The notes below the pieces were generated by a model, which saw only the letters and a program-made list of their open reading frames with translations, searched no databases and was not told the origin of the DNA. A stretch of DNA of 64,000 bases from CADEEN01 sp963738425 (GTDB lineage Bacteria > Pseudomonadota > Gammaproteobacteria > Burkholderiales > Burkholderiaceae_C), in contig CAVTWT010000025.1 in NCBI GenBank assembly GCA_963738425.1, forward strand, positions 161,672 to 225,671. The letters are read 5' to 3'. The translations under genes and the position numbers were made by a program. How positions within the stretch are numbered: the stretch's first letter is position 1; each line of letters begins with the position of its first letter. This document shows positions 44,502-52,999 of the stretch, piece after piece.

Positions 44502-44654
44502 CGCCGATACGCAGCGGCCACATCGTGGCGGCAAGTTGTCACTGATTGTTCTTCTTCGAGGCTGTCGGTGCGCACCACTGTGAGCTTCTACCGTGCCTCG
44601 AACGCCGCTGCTTCCTACAGTGCACTCATCGAAAGCCCCGTAGGAGAAACCACG

Positions 44655-44918
44655 ATGACCCGACTGACCACTCTGATCGTTTCGGCCGCTTGTGCTGCCA
44701 CCACGCTGTTTGCTGCCACGGCGATGGCCGCTGACAAACGCGCCCCGGTTCAAGTGGCGGGCGAGAAGCTCGACAACGGCCTGGGCGACCTGCCGCACTA
44801 CCGTGACTGGGCCGACAAGTCGGGCAAGAACGTCGTGCGCAAGCAAGGCAAACAAGCCAAGCAGGTCGAGACGGCGCCGGCCGATCGCGCCGACGTGAAG
44901 CTGTCGAAGGCTGACTGA
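44655..44918 (+). CDS. Small exported protein, unknown function
   Basis: 87 aa. Signal peptide (LTTLIVSAACAATTLFAATAMA), then a short basic mature part with LDNGLGDLPHYRDWADKSG and a Lys/Gln-rich tail. AGGAG lies 9 nt upstream of ATG 44655. No family recognised. It is probably periplasmic. The preceding 150 bp contain no gene that I can support. Confidence 0.65.
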   Translation: MTRLTTLIVSAACAATTLFAATAMAADKRAPVQVAGEKLDNGLGDLPHYRDWADKSGKNVVRKQGKQAKQVETAPADRADVKLSKAD

Positions 44919-44923
44919 GAAGT

Positions 44924-46297
44924 TCAGCTGCGCTGACGGCGCAGCACCCACGCCAGAAACAGCACGAGCCCGACCGCTGCGGCTGCGAGCCCGGCGGTCG
45001 AGGCGACCCAGAAGCCGCGCGCGCCGTGCAGCGCCGCCGGCACATGGCCGCCGATGTTGAACGCGACGGCGTAGCCACCGCCCACGCCGAGGCCCCAGAT
45101 CGACGTCGCGTAAATGATCAGCGGCACCGTCGCAATGCGCCATGCGCGCAATGTGAAGGCCGCCACGATCTGCATCGCGTCGACGAAGTGAAACAGCGCC
45201 ACCCAGGCCAGCAAGGGCAGCGCAGCGGCGACGATGAGCTCGTCGCCCGTGTACAGGCGCACGATGCCCTCGCGCACGAAGAAGACCAAGGTGCCGAGCA
45301 CCAGCGCCACCAGTGCTGCAAACTCGATGCCGTGCCAGGCGACGCGACGCGCGTCTTGCAGCGCCCCTGCGCCGATGCTCTGCGCGGCCAGCGTGCCGGT
45401 GGCATTGCCCAGCGCCAGCGGCACCATGAACAGCAGCGAGACCAGATTGGCCGCGATCTGATGCCCGGCCACCGGCGTGGCGCCGAAGCGTGAGATGAAA
45501 AACGCCATCGACGCAAAACCCGTCACCTCGATCAGCACCGAGCCGCCCATCGGGATACCGAGCTTCAACTGCGCGGCGAGTGCCGGCCAGTTCGGGGGCC
45601 GCAGGCCCTGGCCGAAGATCGCGAACGGCGCATAGAACGGATCGCGCCGCAGCACCTGCCACGCCACCAGCACCACGCACCACATCGTGATGGCGGTGGA
45701 CAAGCCGCAGCCGGCCACACCGAGCGCCGGCAGCGGCCCCGCGCCGTACACCAGCAGCGCCGCCAGCGGTACCTTGAGGGCCAGGCCCGAGAGCTGCAGC
45801 ACCATCACCGCCTTCGGCCGCGACACGGCGTTGTTGAAGCCGCGAAAGGCCGCGAACAGCAGGCCCGCCGGCAGCGCCAGGGCCAACGCCAGCAGGTACT
45901 GCTGCAGCTTGGCGGTGACCTCGGGTGTGGCTCGCGACAGCGCGATGAACGGTTGCGGAAAGATCAGCAGCACGCTGCCCAGCAACGCCAGGCCGAGTGC
46001 GAGCCACACCGCTTGGTGCAACTGGTCCCCCGCGGCTTCGTAGCGCTTGGCGCCGAAGAGCTGGCCGACGATCGGGCCAACGGCGAGCACCACGCCCATC
46101 AGGCCGATGAAGACCGTGATGTAGGCCGCCGCGCCGACGGCGAGCGCCGCCAGATCGATCGCCGAGTAGCGCGCGACGAGCACCGTGTCGACCGTGGCGA
46201 ACAGCACCATCGCCACCTGGCCCATGAACACCGGCCACGCCAGCGGCACGATGCGCGCGACGCTGGCCCGCCAGGCTGTCCAGCGGCTGACGGTCAA
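44924..46297 (-). CDS. MATE-family multidrug efflux transporter (NorM-like)
   Basis: 457 aa with about twelve hydrophobic helices: WPVFMGQVAMVLFATVDTVLVARY, AVGPIVGQLFGAKRYEAAGDQLHQAVW, and FISRFGATPVAGHQIAANLVSLLFMVPLALGNATGTL, which carry the MATE sequence patterns. Uses a sodium or proton gradient to export cationic drugs. TTG 46297 overlaps the stop of the upstream DUF3717/DUF1289 gene (TTGA) and is taken as the start; the frame further 5' is a shadow. Confidence 0.9.
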   Translation of the reverse strand: MTVSRWTAWRASVARIVPLAWPVFMGQVAMVLFATVDTVLVARYSAIDLAALAVGAAAYITVFIGLMGVVLAVGPIVGQLFGAKRYEAAGDQLHQAVWLALGLALLGSVLLIFPQPFIALSRATPEVTAKLQQYLLALALALPAGLLFAAFRGFNNAVSRPKAVMVLQLSGLALKVPLAALLVYGAGPLPALGVAGCGLSTAITMWCVVLVAWQVLRRDPFYAPFAIFGQGLRPPNWPALAAQLKLGIPMGGSVLIEVTGFASMAFFISRFGATPVAGHQIAANLVSLLFMVPLALGNATGTLAAQSIGAGALQDARRVAWHGIEFAALVALVLGTLVFFVREGIVRLYTGDELIVAAALPLLAWVALFHFVDAMQIVAAFTLRAWRIATVPLIIYATSIWGLGVGGGYAVAFNIGGHVPAALHGARGFWVASTAGLAAAAVGLVLFLAWVLRRQRS

Positions 46298-46770
46298 GCA
46301 CCGCTCCGCAACAGCGCCGGCGTGGGGTCGGCAAACGAGGCCGCGTCCGGATGATCGACACCACTGGCCAGGCGTGCGCGTTCGGCGTAGCGGTTGAAAC
46401 GCCAGGCCGTCGCTTCCATCGTGATGCGGCGCCAGACGACGCGCTTTTCGCTCGGCGTCATCGCCGGCCAATGCTGCACCTCGCCTTCGGTGCGGCCGCA
46501 GCCTTTGCACACCGCGTCGCCTTGCGACGTGGAGCAGATGGCGATGCACGGCGCATCGGGTGTCGTCGCATACCAATCGAGCCACGCTGCCCGGGCTTTG
46601 GCCGGCATCGAACCGTCATCGCACTCGTGCTCGCGGTAATAGACCATCAGCGCATAGACCTCGGCCAGCGCGCGCACCTCGGCGCAGGCCGTGATGCCGT
46701 CCGGCGACGGCGAGCGAGCGCGCCACCAGTTGATGGCGCGTTCGATGTCGGTGATGTGAATGCCAGCCAT
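46294..46770 (-). CDS. DUF3717-DUF1289 two-domain protein
   Basis: 158 aa. The N-terminal part ITDIERAINWWRARSP with HECDDGSMP matches DUF3717. The C-terminal part PCIAICSTSQGDAVCKGCGRTEGEVQHWPAMTPSEKRVVWRRI is a DUF1289 cysteine cluster (four Cys, likely metal-binding). The two domains are usually seen separately. Function unknown. ATG 46770 starts the conserved part. Coupled to the MATE gene. Confidence 0.8.
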   Translation of the reverse strand: MAGIHITDIERAINWWRARSPSPDGITACAEVRALAEVYALMVYYREHECDDGSMPAKARAAWLDWYATTPDAPCIAICSTSQGDAVCKGCGRTEGEVQHWPAMTPSEKRVVWRRITMEATAWRFNRYAERARLASGVDHPDAASFADPTPALLRSGA

Positions 46771-46833
46771 GAGAGGGGCAAAACGCACAGCGCCCGCGGC
46801 ACGCGCGGGCGTCATGCAAGGAGTGGAAGCGAC

Positions 46834-46995
46834 TTAGGGCGTCTTGTCGTCAGTCGCCGGGGGCGCATCGCCCGGCTGCGGTTCCGGCGCGGGCTCGTCG
46901 CCCGGCGACGTCTTGCGCTGTGCCTTCTCTTCCTTCTTGCGCTTCTTGGCCAGCTCGCGCTGGCGCTTCTCGAACTGGTAGTTGGGTTTTGCCAC
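46834..46995 (-). CDS. Small charged conserved protein, 53 aa
   Basis: Reads from GTG 46995 as MAKPNYQFEKRQRELAKKRK, then KEEKAQRK and an acidic/proline-rich tail ending DDKTP. The opening is a recurrent small-protein pattern in Burkholderiales. Highly charged, no hydrophobic segment, probably a nucleic-acid or ribosome-associated small protein, although no function is established. Lies between the metallo-hydrolase and the DUF3717 gene, same orientation. Confidence 0.7.
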   Translation of the reverse strand: MAKPNYQFEKRQRELAKKRKKEEKAQRKTSPGDEPAPEPQPGDAPPATDDKTP

Positions 46996-47049
46996 GGGGC
47001 TTGCCTTCAGCGGTTTGTGCGTCGCCCACGATACCTCATGCGCGCGCGC

Positions 47050-48009
47050 CTACTTTGCAGGGCTGGGCGCGTTGTTGGCCGAGTACGGCGCCGGCAGCCA
47101 GCGGTAGCCCTTGCCATCCGGCCGCAACTGGCCGATGCCGGGGAAGGACACATGCGCGATGGCGGCGTAGTAGCCGTGCCTGGCCGCATCGGCATAAGCC
47201 TTCTTGCGCTGCGGCATCGCGGCCTTGGCGTCGGAGTCGAACTGCACCGTCACCGTCGGGTCGGGGAACTGCACCGCGGCCACGTGCATCAGGTCGCCCC
47301 AGACCACCATCTTCGCGCCCTTGCTCTCCACGGCGTAGATCGTGTGCCCCGGCGTGTGGCCGCGCGCGGCGAGGGCGCGGATGCCGGGCACGAGTTCGGT
47401 GTCGCCGTCGAAGGTCTTGACGCGGCCGGCGTCCACATACGGCTTCATCGACACCATCGCGCCCTTGAACGCGTCCTGCATCTCCTTCGGCGCCTTGTCG
47501 GCGTTGGCCTGGCTGAGCCAGTAGCCGCTTTCCTTGGCATCGAGCCGCACCGTGGCGTTGGGGAAGACCATCTTGCCGTCGGCGCTGGTGATGCCGGCCA
47601 CGTGGTCGGCATGCAGGTGCGTCACGTAGATCTCGTCCACCTGCTCCGGCTTGTAGCCCGAGGCTTCGAGGTTCTTCACCAGGCGGCCAAGCGTCGGCCC
47701 GAACAGGCCGGCCGCACCGGCGTCGATGAGCACCAGCTTGGCGCCGGTGTTGATGAGGTAGCCGTTGACCGAGGTCTCGAGCGGGGCCTTCAGGTACTGC
47801 TTGGCGAGCGCGGCCTGGATGCGCGCGGCCGGCGCTTTCAGCAGCTTGTCCCACGGTAGCGCGACCGTGCCGTCCGACAGCGCCGTGACCTCGAAGTCGC
47901 CGAGCGGCATGCGGTACCAGCCGGGGGCCTGGCCTTTTTGCTGGGGGCCGGCGGCGTGGGTGAGGGTCGAGAAGGCGAGGGCGGCCAGCGAGGCGAGCAG
48001 GCGTGTCAT
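47050..48009 (-). CDS. MBL-fold metallo-hydrolase, exported
   Basis: 319 aa with signal peptide (LLASLAALAFSTLTHAAG). The metallo-beta-lactamase fold is marked by VTHLHADHVAGI (HxHxDH), ARGHTPGHTIY and VVWGDLMHVAAV, supplying two metal sites. Relatives include quorum-quenching lactonases and other hydrolases, so the substrate is open. ATG 48009 follows a weak GGATCAACG leader; the longer frame upstream crosses the divergent AbrB promoter and is rejected. Confidence 0.88.
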   Translation of the reverse strand: MTRLLASLAALAFSTLTHAAGPQQKGQAPGWYRMPLGDFEVTALSDGTVALPWDKLLKAPAARIQAALAKQYLKAPLETSVNGYLINTGAKLVLIDAGAAGLFGPTLGRLVKNLEASGYKPEQVDEIYVTHLHADHVAGITSADGKMVFPNATVRLDAKESGYWLSQANADKAPKEMQDAFKGAMVSMKPYVDAGRVKTFDGDTELVPGIRALAARGHTPGHTIYAVESKGAKMVVWGDLMHVAAVQFPDPTVTVQFDSDAKAAMPQRKKAYADAARHGYYAAIAHVSFPGIGQLRPDGKGYRWLPAPYSANNAPSPAK

Positions 48010-48080
48010 CGTTGATCCTTGTGTTACGCGAGCTAGAGAGGATAGCCACGCGGGCAATTGCCTGCACAGCACCCGGTCGC

Positions 48081-48105
48081 TATGATCCTTACCAACCGTA
48101 AGGAA
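48081..48105 (+). promoter_or_regulatory. Promoter/operator of the AbrB-PIN-hsdR operon
   Basis: TATGAT (48081-48086) is a good -10. It overlaps the first arm of a perfect inverted repeat TCCTTAC-CAACC-GTAAGGA (48086-48104), whose second arm supplies the ribosome-binding AAGGA in front of ATG 48113. An AbrB-type antitoxin bound here would block both transcription and translation initiation. Confidence 0.7.
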
Positions 48106-48112
48106 TCGCTCG

Positions 48113-48388
48113 ATGTCCACTGCCACCCTCACCAGCAAAGGCCAGATCACGTTGCCGCAGGCCGTGCGCCAGGCACTGGGCGTGGAAGCTGGCGACAAGA
48201 TCGACTTCGTGGCCGAGGCCGATGGCGGCTTTCGTGTGGTGGCGCTGCGCGAGGACGCACAGCGGCTGCGCGGGCGCTTTGCCGGTCGTGCGGCGGCGCC
48301 CGTGAGCGTGCAGGCGATGGCCGAAGCCGTGCAGGCCGAGGCTGCGGCGCGCCGCGCCCCTGTTCCGCGCAAGACGCGCCGCAGCTGA
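48113..48388 (+). CDS. AbrB/MazE-family antitoxin (VapB-like)
   Basis: 91 aa. The swapped-hairpin DNA-binding domain is STATLTSKGQITLPQAVRQ followed by LGVEAGDKIDFVAEADG. The C-terminal half is Ala/Arg-rich and would wrap the toxin. Directly upstream of a PIN-domain gene (9 bp gap) and preceded by a palindrome, the classic autoregulated VapBC layout. Confidence 0.9.
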   Translation: MSTATLTSKGQITLPQAVRQALGVEAGDKIDFVAEADGGFRVVALREDAQRLRGRFAGRAAAPVSVQAMAEAVQAEAAARRAPVPRKTRRS

Positions 48389-48397
48389 CGTGCCCGC

Positions 48398-48793
48398 ATG
48401 ATCGGGCTCGACACCAACGTCCTCGTCCGCTACCTGGCGCAGGATGACGCGGCGCAGTCTGCGCGCGCCACGCGCCTGATCGAACGCGAGTTGAGCGAGC
48501 GAGAGCCCGGCTTCATCGGCTTGGTGGTGTTGGTGGAAACTTGCTGGGTGCTCAAGCGCCTGTACGGTGCCACGGCCGTCGAATTGCGTGAGACCGTGCG
48601 TGACCTGCTCGACACACGCCAGTTTGTGATCGAGCAGCGCACGGTGGTGCTTCGCGCCGTGGCTCGCTTGGGCGACGGCGCGGGTGACCTGTCTGATGCG
48701 CTGATTGCCGAAGGCGCAGCTGAAGCGGGCTGCGCGCGGACAGTCACCTTCGACAAGCTGGGCGTGCGCCTCGGCATGGAACTGCTGAAGTGA
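48398..48793 (+). CDS. PIN-domain toxin (VapC-like)
   Basis: 131 aa. Acidic active-site residues: MIGLDTNVLVRYL (first Asp), VETCWVLKRLY (Glu), GDLSDALIAEGA (Asp) and VTFDKLG (fourth Asp). VapC toxins cleave tRNA or rRNA. Its stop overlaps the hsdR start by 4 nt (GTGA), so the toxin-antitoxin pair heads the restriction operon. Confidence 0.9.
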   Translation: MIGLDTNVLVRYLAQDDAAQSARATRLIERELSEREPGFIGLVVLVETCWVLKRLYGATAVELRETVRDLLDTRQFVIEQRTVVLRAVARLGDGAGDLSDALIAEGAAEAGCARTVTFDKLGVRLGMELLK

Positions 48794-51573
48794 ACCCTGA
48801 GCAGCAAGCACGCAGGGAGATCGACCGCCTGCTGCAGGCGGCCGGCTGGGCCGTGCAGTCGGTCGATGCCGTCAACCTGCACGCCGCGCGCGGCGTGGCC
48901 ATCCGCGAGTTCCCGCTCGAACCCGGCCACGGCTTTGCCGACTACCTGCTCTACGTGGACGGCAAGGCCTGCGGCGTGGTCGAGGCCAAGAAGCAAGGCG
49001 CCACGCTCACGGGTGTGGAAATCCAGTCGGCGCGCTACGCGCAAGGCCTCCCAGCCAGCCTGCCGGCCTGGCAGCGGCCGCTGCCCTTCCTGTACGAGTC
49101 CACCGGCATCGAAACCCATTTCACCCAGGGTTTTGATCCGTCGCCTCGCGCTCGCAACGTGTTTGCTTTCCACCAGCCGGCGCTGCTGGCGGAGTGGCTG
49201 AAGCTGCTGCCGCTGGTCACCACGCTGAGCACCGGCAACGGCGCGGTGGCGGCCGGCGTGAACGCACCACTGCCGACCTTCCTCGCCCGCCTGCAGCACA
49301 TGCCCGAACTGGTCACCGAGTGGGGCGACTTCAAGCTCTGGCCGGCGCAGATCACCGCCATCCGCAACCTGGAAAAGAGCCTCGCCGCCAACAAGCCGCG
49401 CGCGCTGATCCAGATGGCCACCGGCAGCGGCAAGACCTTCACCGCCATCGGCTTCATCTACCGCCTGATCAAGTTTGCCCGCGCGCGCCGCGTGCTCTTC
49501 CTGGTGGACCGCGCCAACCTCGGCCGCCAGGCCAAGAAGGAGTTCGACGCCTACGTCTCGCCGGTCAACAACTACAAGTTCGGCGAGGAGTACATCGTCC
49601 AGCACCTGCAGGGCAACACGCTCGACACCACCGCGCGCGTCACCATCAGCACCATCCAGCGCATGTTCAGCATGTTGAAGGGTCGCGAGCTGGCCGACGA
49701 GGACGACGAGCACAGCACCGAAGAGATCGAGAGCCTGTTCAAGCAACCCGAGCCGATCGACTACAACCCGAAGTACCCGATCGAGAGCTTCGACATCATC
49801 GTCACCGACGAGGCGCACCGCAGCATCTACAACCTCTGGCGCCAGGTGCTCGAGTACTTCGACGCCCACCTGATCGGCCTTACCGCCACACCCAACAAGC
49901 AGACCTTCGGCTTCTTCAACCAGCACCTGGTGATGGAGTACGGCCACGAGCAGGCCGTGGCCGACGGCGTGAACGTCAACTACGACGTCTACCGCATCAA
50001 AACCGAGGTGACCGAGGCCGGCGCCAAGGTGGAGGCCGGCTACTGGCTCGAAGTGCGCGACAAGGCCACCCGCGCCCGCCGCGACTGGCAGCTCGACGAC
50101 GACTTCGACTACGCGCCCGAAGAGCTCGACCGCTCGGTGCAGACACCCGACCAGATCCGCACCATCGCCCGCACCCTACGCGACAAGTGGAAAGCCGACC
50201 TGTTCCCGCAACGCCAGGAACTGCCCAAGACCCTGGTGTTCGCCAAGGACGACAACCACGCCGAGACCATCGTGCAGATCCTGCGCGAGGAGTTCGGCCG
50301 CGGCAACGAGTTCGCGCAGAAGATTACCTACCGCACCACGGGCGCCAAGTCCGAAGACCTGATCAAGGCCTTTCGCACCGCCTACTACCCGCGCATCGCC
50401 GTCACGGTGGACATGGTGGCCACCGGCACCGACATCAAGCCGGTGGAGATCGTGGTCTTCATGCGCAGCGTGAAGAGCCGCAGCTTCTTCGAGCAGATGA
50501 AGGGCCGCGGCGTGCGCATCGTGAAAGACGACGACCTGCGCGGCGTGAACCCTGGCGAGGGCGTGCACAAGGACCACTTCGTCATCGTCGACTGCGTCGG
50601 CGTGTGCGAGCGCGACAAGACCGACAGCCGCCCGATGGATGCGAAGAAGACCGTGCCCTTCGACGCGCTGTTGAAGGCCGTGAGCCTGGGCAACGTGGAA
50701 GAAGAGGTGCTGTCGAGCGTGGCGGTGCGCCTGTCACGCCTGGATGCGCAGCTCAGCGACGCCGAGCGCAAGAAGGTGCGCGAGGCCAGCGGCGGCCTGG
50801 ACGTGAAGCAGATCGCAGGCGGCATCGTGCACGCTCTCAACCCCGCGCATGACCGCAGCCCGCAGGAAGCCGAGGCCGCGCTGCGTCAGGCCGTGAAGCC
50901 GCTGGCCGACCCGGCGCTGCGCGCGCTGCTGCTGGGGCTGAAGGCCAGCAAGGAGCTGGTGATCGACACCGTCACGCAGGACCGTGTGCTCGAAGCCGGC
51001 TTCAGCGAGGCCGCGCGTGAGCGCGCCCAGGGGATCGTGCAGAGCTTCGAGGCCTTCATCGCCGAGCACAAGGACGAGATCACCGCGCTGCAGATCCTGT
51101 ACAGCCGCCCGATCAAGGCGCCGCTCACCTTCGACGACATCAAGGCCCTGGCGGATGCGCTGCACGCGCCGCCGCACCTGCTGGACGAAGGCACGCTGTG
51201 GCAGGCCTACGCGGCGCTGGACAAGAGCAAGGTGAAGGGCGCGAGCCGCCAGCGCATCCTGACCGACCTGGTGAGCCTCGTGCGCTTTGCGATGCAGCAG
51301 GACAACGAGCTCGTGCCCTACCCTGAGCGCGTGGCCGCCAATTTCAAGGCTTGGCTGGCGCAGCAGGTGGCATCAGGAAAGACGTTCACGGCGGAGCAGC
51401 AGCAGTGGTTGGAAATGATCCGCGACCACATCGCCGCCAGCCTGGGCATCGAGATCGACGACTTCGATCTGCCGCCGTTTAGCCAGCAGGGCGGGTTGGG
51501 GCGGGTGCATCAGTTGTTCGGGTCGGAACTGCCGAAGGTGATTGAGGAACTGAATCGGGAGTTGGTGGCGTGA
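48790..51573 (+). CDS. hsdR: Type I restriction enzyme R subunit
   Basis: 927 aa, full-length. The N-terminal PD-(D/E)xK nuclease has D51 and E65-x-K67 (VVEAKKQG). Helicase motifs follow: Walker A GSGKT at 212-216, DEAH at 340-343 (VTDEAHRSIYNLW), GLTATPNKQT, and motif VI region VATGTDIKPVEIVVFMRSV..QMKGRGVRI. Drives ATP-dependent translocation and cleavage with HsdM and HsdS. GTG start at 48790. Because hsdM in this locus is truncated, the enzyme should be inactive unless another HsdM fits. Confidence 0.95.
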   Translation: MNPEQQARREIDRLLQAAGWAVQSVDAVNLHAARGVAIREFPLEPGHGFADYLLYVDGKACGVVEAKKQGATLTGVEIQSARYAQGLPASLPAWQRPLPFLYESTGIETHFTQGFDPSPRARNVFAFHQPALLAEWLKLLPLVTTLSTGNGAVAAGVNAPLPTFLARLQHMPELVTEWGDFKLWPAQITAIRNLEKSLAANKPRALIQMATGSGKTFTAIGFIYRLIKFARARRVLFLVDRANLGRQAKKEFDAYVSPVNNYKFGEEYIVQHLQGNTLDTTARVTISTIQRMFSMLKGRELADEDDEHSTEEIESLFKQPEPIDYNPKYPIESFDIIVTDEAHRSIYNLWRQVLEYFDAHLIGLTATPNKQTFGFFNQHLVMEYGHEQAVADGVNVNYDVYRIKTEVTEAGAKVEAGYWLEVRDKATRARRDWQLDDDFDYAPEELDRSVQTPDQIRTIARTLRDKWKADLFPQRQELPKTLVFAKDDNHAETIVQILREEFGRGNEFAQKITYRTTGAKSEDLIKAFRTAYYPRIAVTVDMVATGTDIKPVEIVVFMRSVKSRSFFEQMKGRGVRIVKDDDLRGVNPGEGVHKDHFVIVDCVGVCERDKTDSRPMDAKKTVPFDALLKAVSLGNVEEEVLSSVAVRLSRLDAQLSDAERKKVREASGGLDVKQIAGGIVHALNPAHDRSPQEAEAALRQAVKPLADPALRALLLGLKASKELVIDTVTQDRVLEAGFSEAARERAQGIVQSFEAFIAEHKDEITALQILYSRPIKAPLTFDDIKALADALHAPPHLLDEGTLWQAYAALDKSKVKGASRQRILTDLVSLVRFAMQQDNELVPYPERVAANFKAWLAQQVASGKTFTAEQQQWLEMIRDHIAASLGIEIDDFDLPPFSQQGGLGRVHQLFGSELPKVIEELNRELVA

Positions 51574-52925
51574 GCGGCGTCACCATGACGCCGCTTCGCG
51601 ATCTTGGCCAATGGAGTGGCGGAAATACGCCGTCAAAGGCCAACTCGGCCTACTGGGATAACGGCACCGTTCCCTGGGTCTCGCCGAAGGACATGAAGGT
51701 CGATGAGATCGCTTCGTCAGAGGATCGAATTACCGACAAGGCCCTTGAGGATGGCAGGGTATCGATCATCCCTGCTGGTGCCGTCCTCTTTGTCACTCGA
51801 AGCGGCATCCTCGCGCACACGTTTCCTGTGGCAGTCACCAAGCTGCCGGTGACGATCAATCAAGATTTGAAGGCCCTGTCGCCGAAGGCGGGCGTGTCGC
51901 CGAAGTACGTGGCGCATGCGGTGCGAGGAGCGAGCCAACGCATATTGAAAGAGTGCTCTAAGCATGGCACGACAGTCGCATCCGTCGATACGAGAGCATT
52001 GCTTGACTTCGAAATCCCGATGGTCGCGCCCGACCAGCAACGTCGAATCGTCGCCGAGATCGAAAAGCAGTTCTCCCGCGTGGACGAATCCGTCGCCAAT
52101 CTTCAACGTGTCAAGGTCAACCTCAAGCGCTACAAGGCCGCGGTACTCACAGCGGCTGTGAGCGGCAATCTGGTCGAGATCGCCGGGGTGCGTGCGACTG
52201 GTGCCGCCGAAGAGCCTGAGGCGGCTGGTGCGCAAGGTGGGCATGGGCGTAAGCGAAATGGGAAGCGCAGTCGCGACGCCAGCAGCCTTGGTAGCTTGCC
52301 GGCAGGCTGGATTTGGGCCGAGGCAGCCAACTTTGCAAGCGCGGAACCGAACAGCATTTGCGCGGGGCCGTTCGGGACAATCTTCAAAGCCAAGGACTTC
52401 CGCCCAGCAGGCGTGCCAATCATCTTCTTGCGGCATGTCGCGCCGCTTCGGTACTTGGACCGCAAACCCGGCTTCATGGACTTAGGCAAGTGGGAGAAAC
52501 TGTTCAAGCAGTACTCCGTATATGGCGGCGAACTCTTGATCACGAAGCTTGGTGAGCCGCCGGGCGTATGCGCGATGTATCCCCGCGGTATCGGTCCGGC
52601 CATGGTGACGCCGGATGTGATCAAGATGAACGTTGATCCAAGCGTGGCGTCCTCCGCCTACGTCATGTACTACTTCAACAGCGAAACCGCTAAGCGGTTT
52701 GCGACCGGGGCAGCATTTGGGACAACTCGCACACGTCTGACGCTGCCACTATTTCGAGAGATGCCGGTAGCCTTGCCACCCCTCGCCGAACAACACCGAA
52801 TCGTCACCGAAGTCGACCGCCGCCTGTCCATCGTCCGCGAAGTCGAGGCCGAGGTCGATGCCAACCTGAAGCGTGCGCAGGCGCTGCGGCAGGCGGTGTT
52901 GCGGCGTGCGTTCGCAGGACCATGA
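51570..52925 (+). CDS. hsdS: Type I restriction enzyme S (specificity) subunit
   Basis: 451 aa with two target-recognition domains, each followed by a conserved helix. TRD1 is about 1-170 (LRDLGQWSGGNTPSKANSAYW..VPWVSPKDM) with spacer IPMVAPDQQRRIVAEIEKQF. TRD2 is about 235-420 (LPAGWIWAEAANFASAEPN) with spacer LPPLAEQHRIVTEVDRRL. Each half reads one part of a bipartite site. GTG 51570 overlaps the hsdR stop. Base composition is visibly less GC-rich than the flanks, as usual for exchanged TRDs. Confidence 0.92.
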   Translation: MSGVTMTPLRDLGQWSGGNTPSKANSAYWDNGTVPWVSPKDMKVDEIASSEDRITDKALEDGRVSIIPAGAVLFVTRSGILAHTFPVAVTKLPVTINQDLKALSPKAGVSPKYVAHAVRGASQRILKECSKHGTTVASVDTRALLDFEIPMVAPDQQRRIVAEIEKQFSRVDESVANLQRVKVNLKRYKAAVLTAAVSGNLVEIAGVRATGAAEEPEAAGAQGGHGRKRNGKRSRDASSLGSLPAGWIWAEAANFASAEPNSICAGPFGTIFKAKDFRPAGVPIIFLRHVAPLRYLDRKPGFMDLGKWEKLFKQYSVYGGELLITKLGEPPGVCAMYPRGIGPAMVTPDVIKMNVDPSVASSAYVMYYFNSETAKRFATGAAFGTTRTRLTLPLFREMPVALPPLAEQHRIVTEVDRRLSIVREVEAEVDANLKRAQALRQAVLRRAFAGP

Positions 52926-52999
52926 TGGCATCGGTAGACTCGGCGACTGCCGGGCGAATTTCCGCCTCTCGGCCACTGCCTGCCAGGGGAATACCGTGA
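52922..52999 (+). CDS. 25-codon linker ORF between hsdS and the next gene
   Basis: Starts ATG 52922 inside the hsdS stop (ATGA) and ends TGA 52997-52999 inside the next start (GTGA). An AGGA site lies 5 nt upstream. Product MMASVDSATAGRIS then ASRPLPARGIP has no recognisable feature. It may only couple translation. Whether it is expressed is unknown. Confidence 0.35.
   Translation: MMASVDSATAGRISASRPLPARGIP

Noticed and set aside
43173..46364. A 1063-codon minus-strand open frame
   Set aside because: It is antisense to the two-component system and out of phase with MATE; low-complexity Arg/Gly/Ala composition with no motif.
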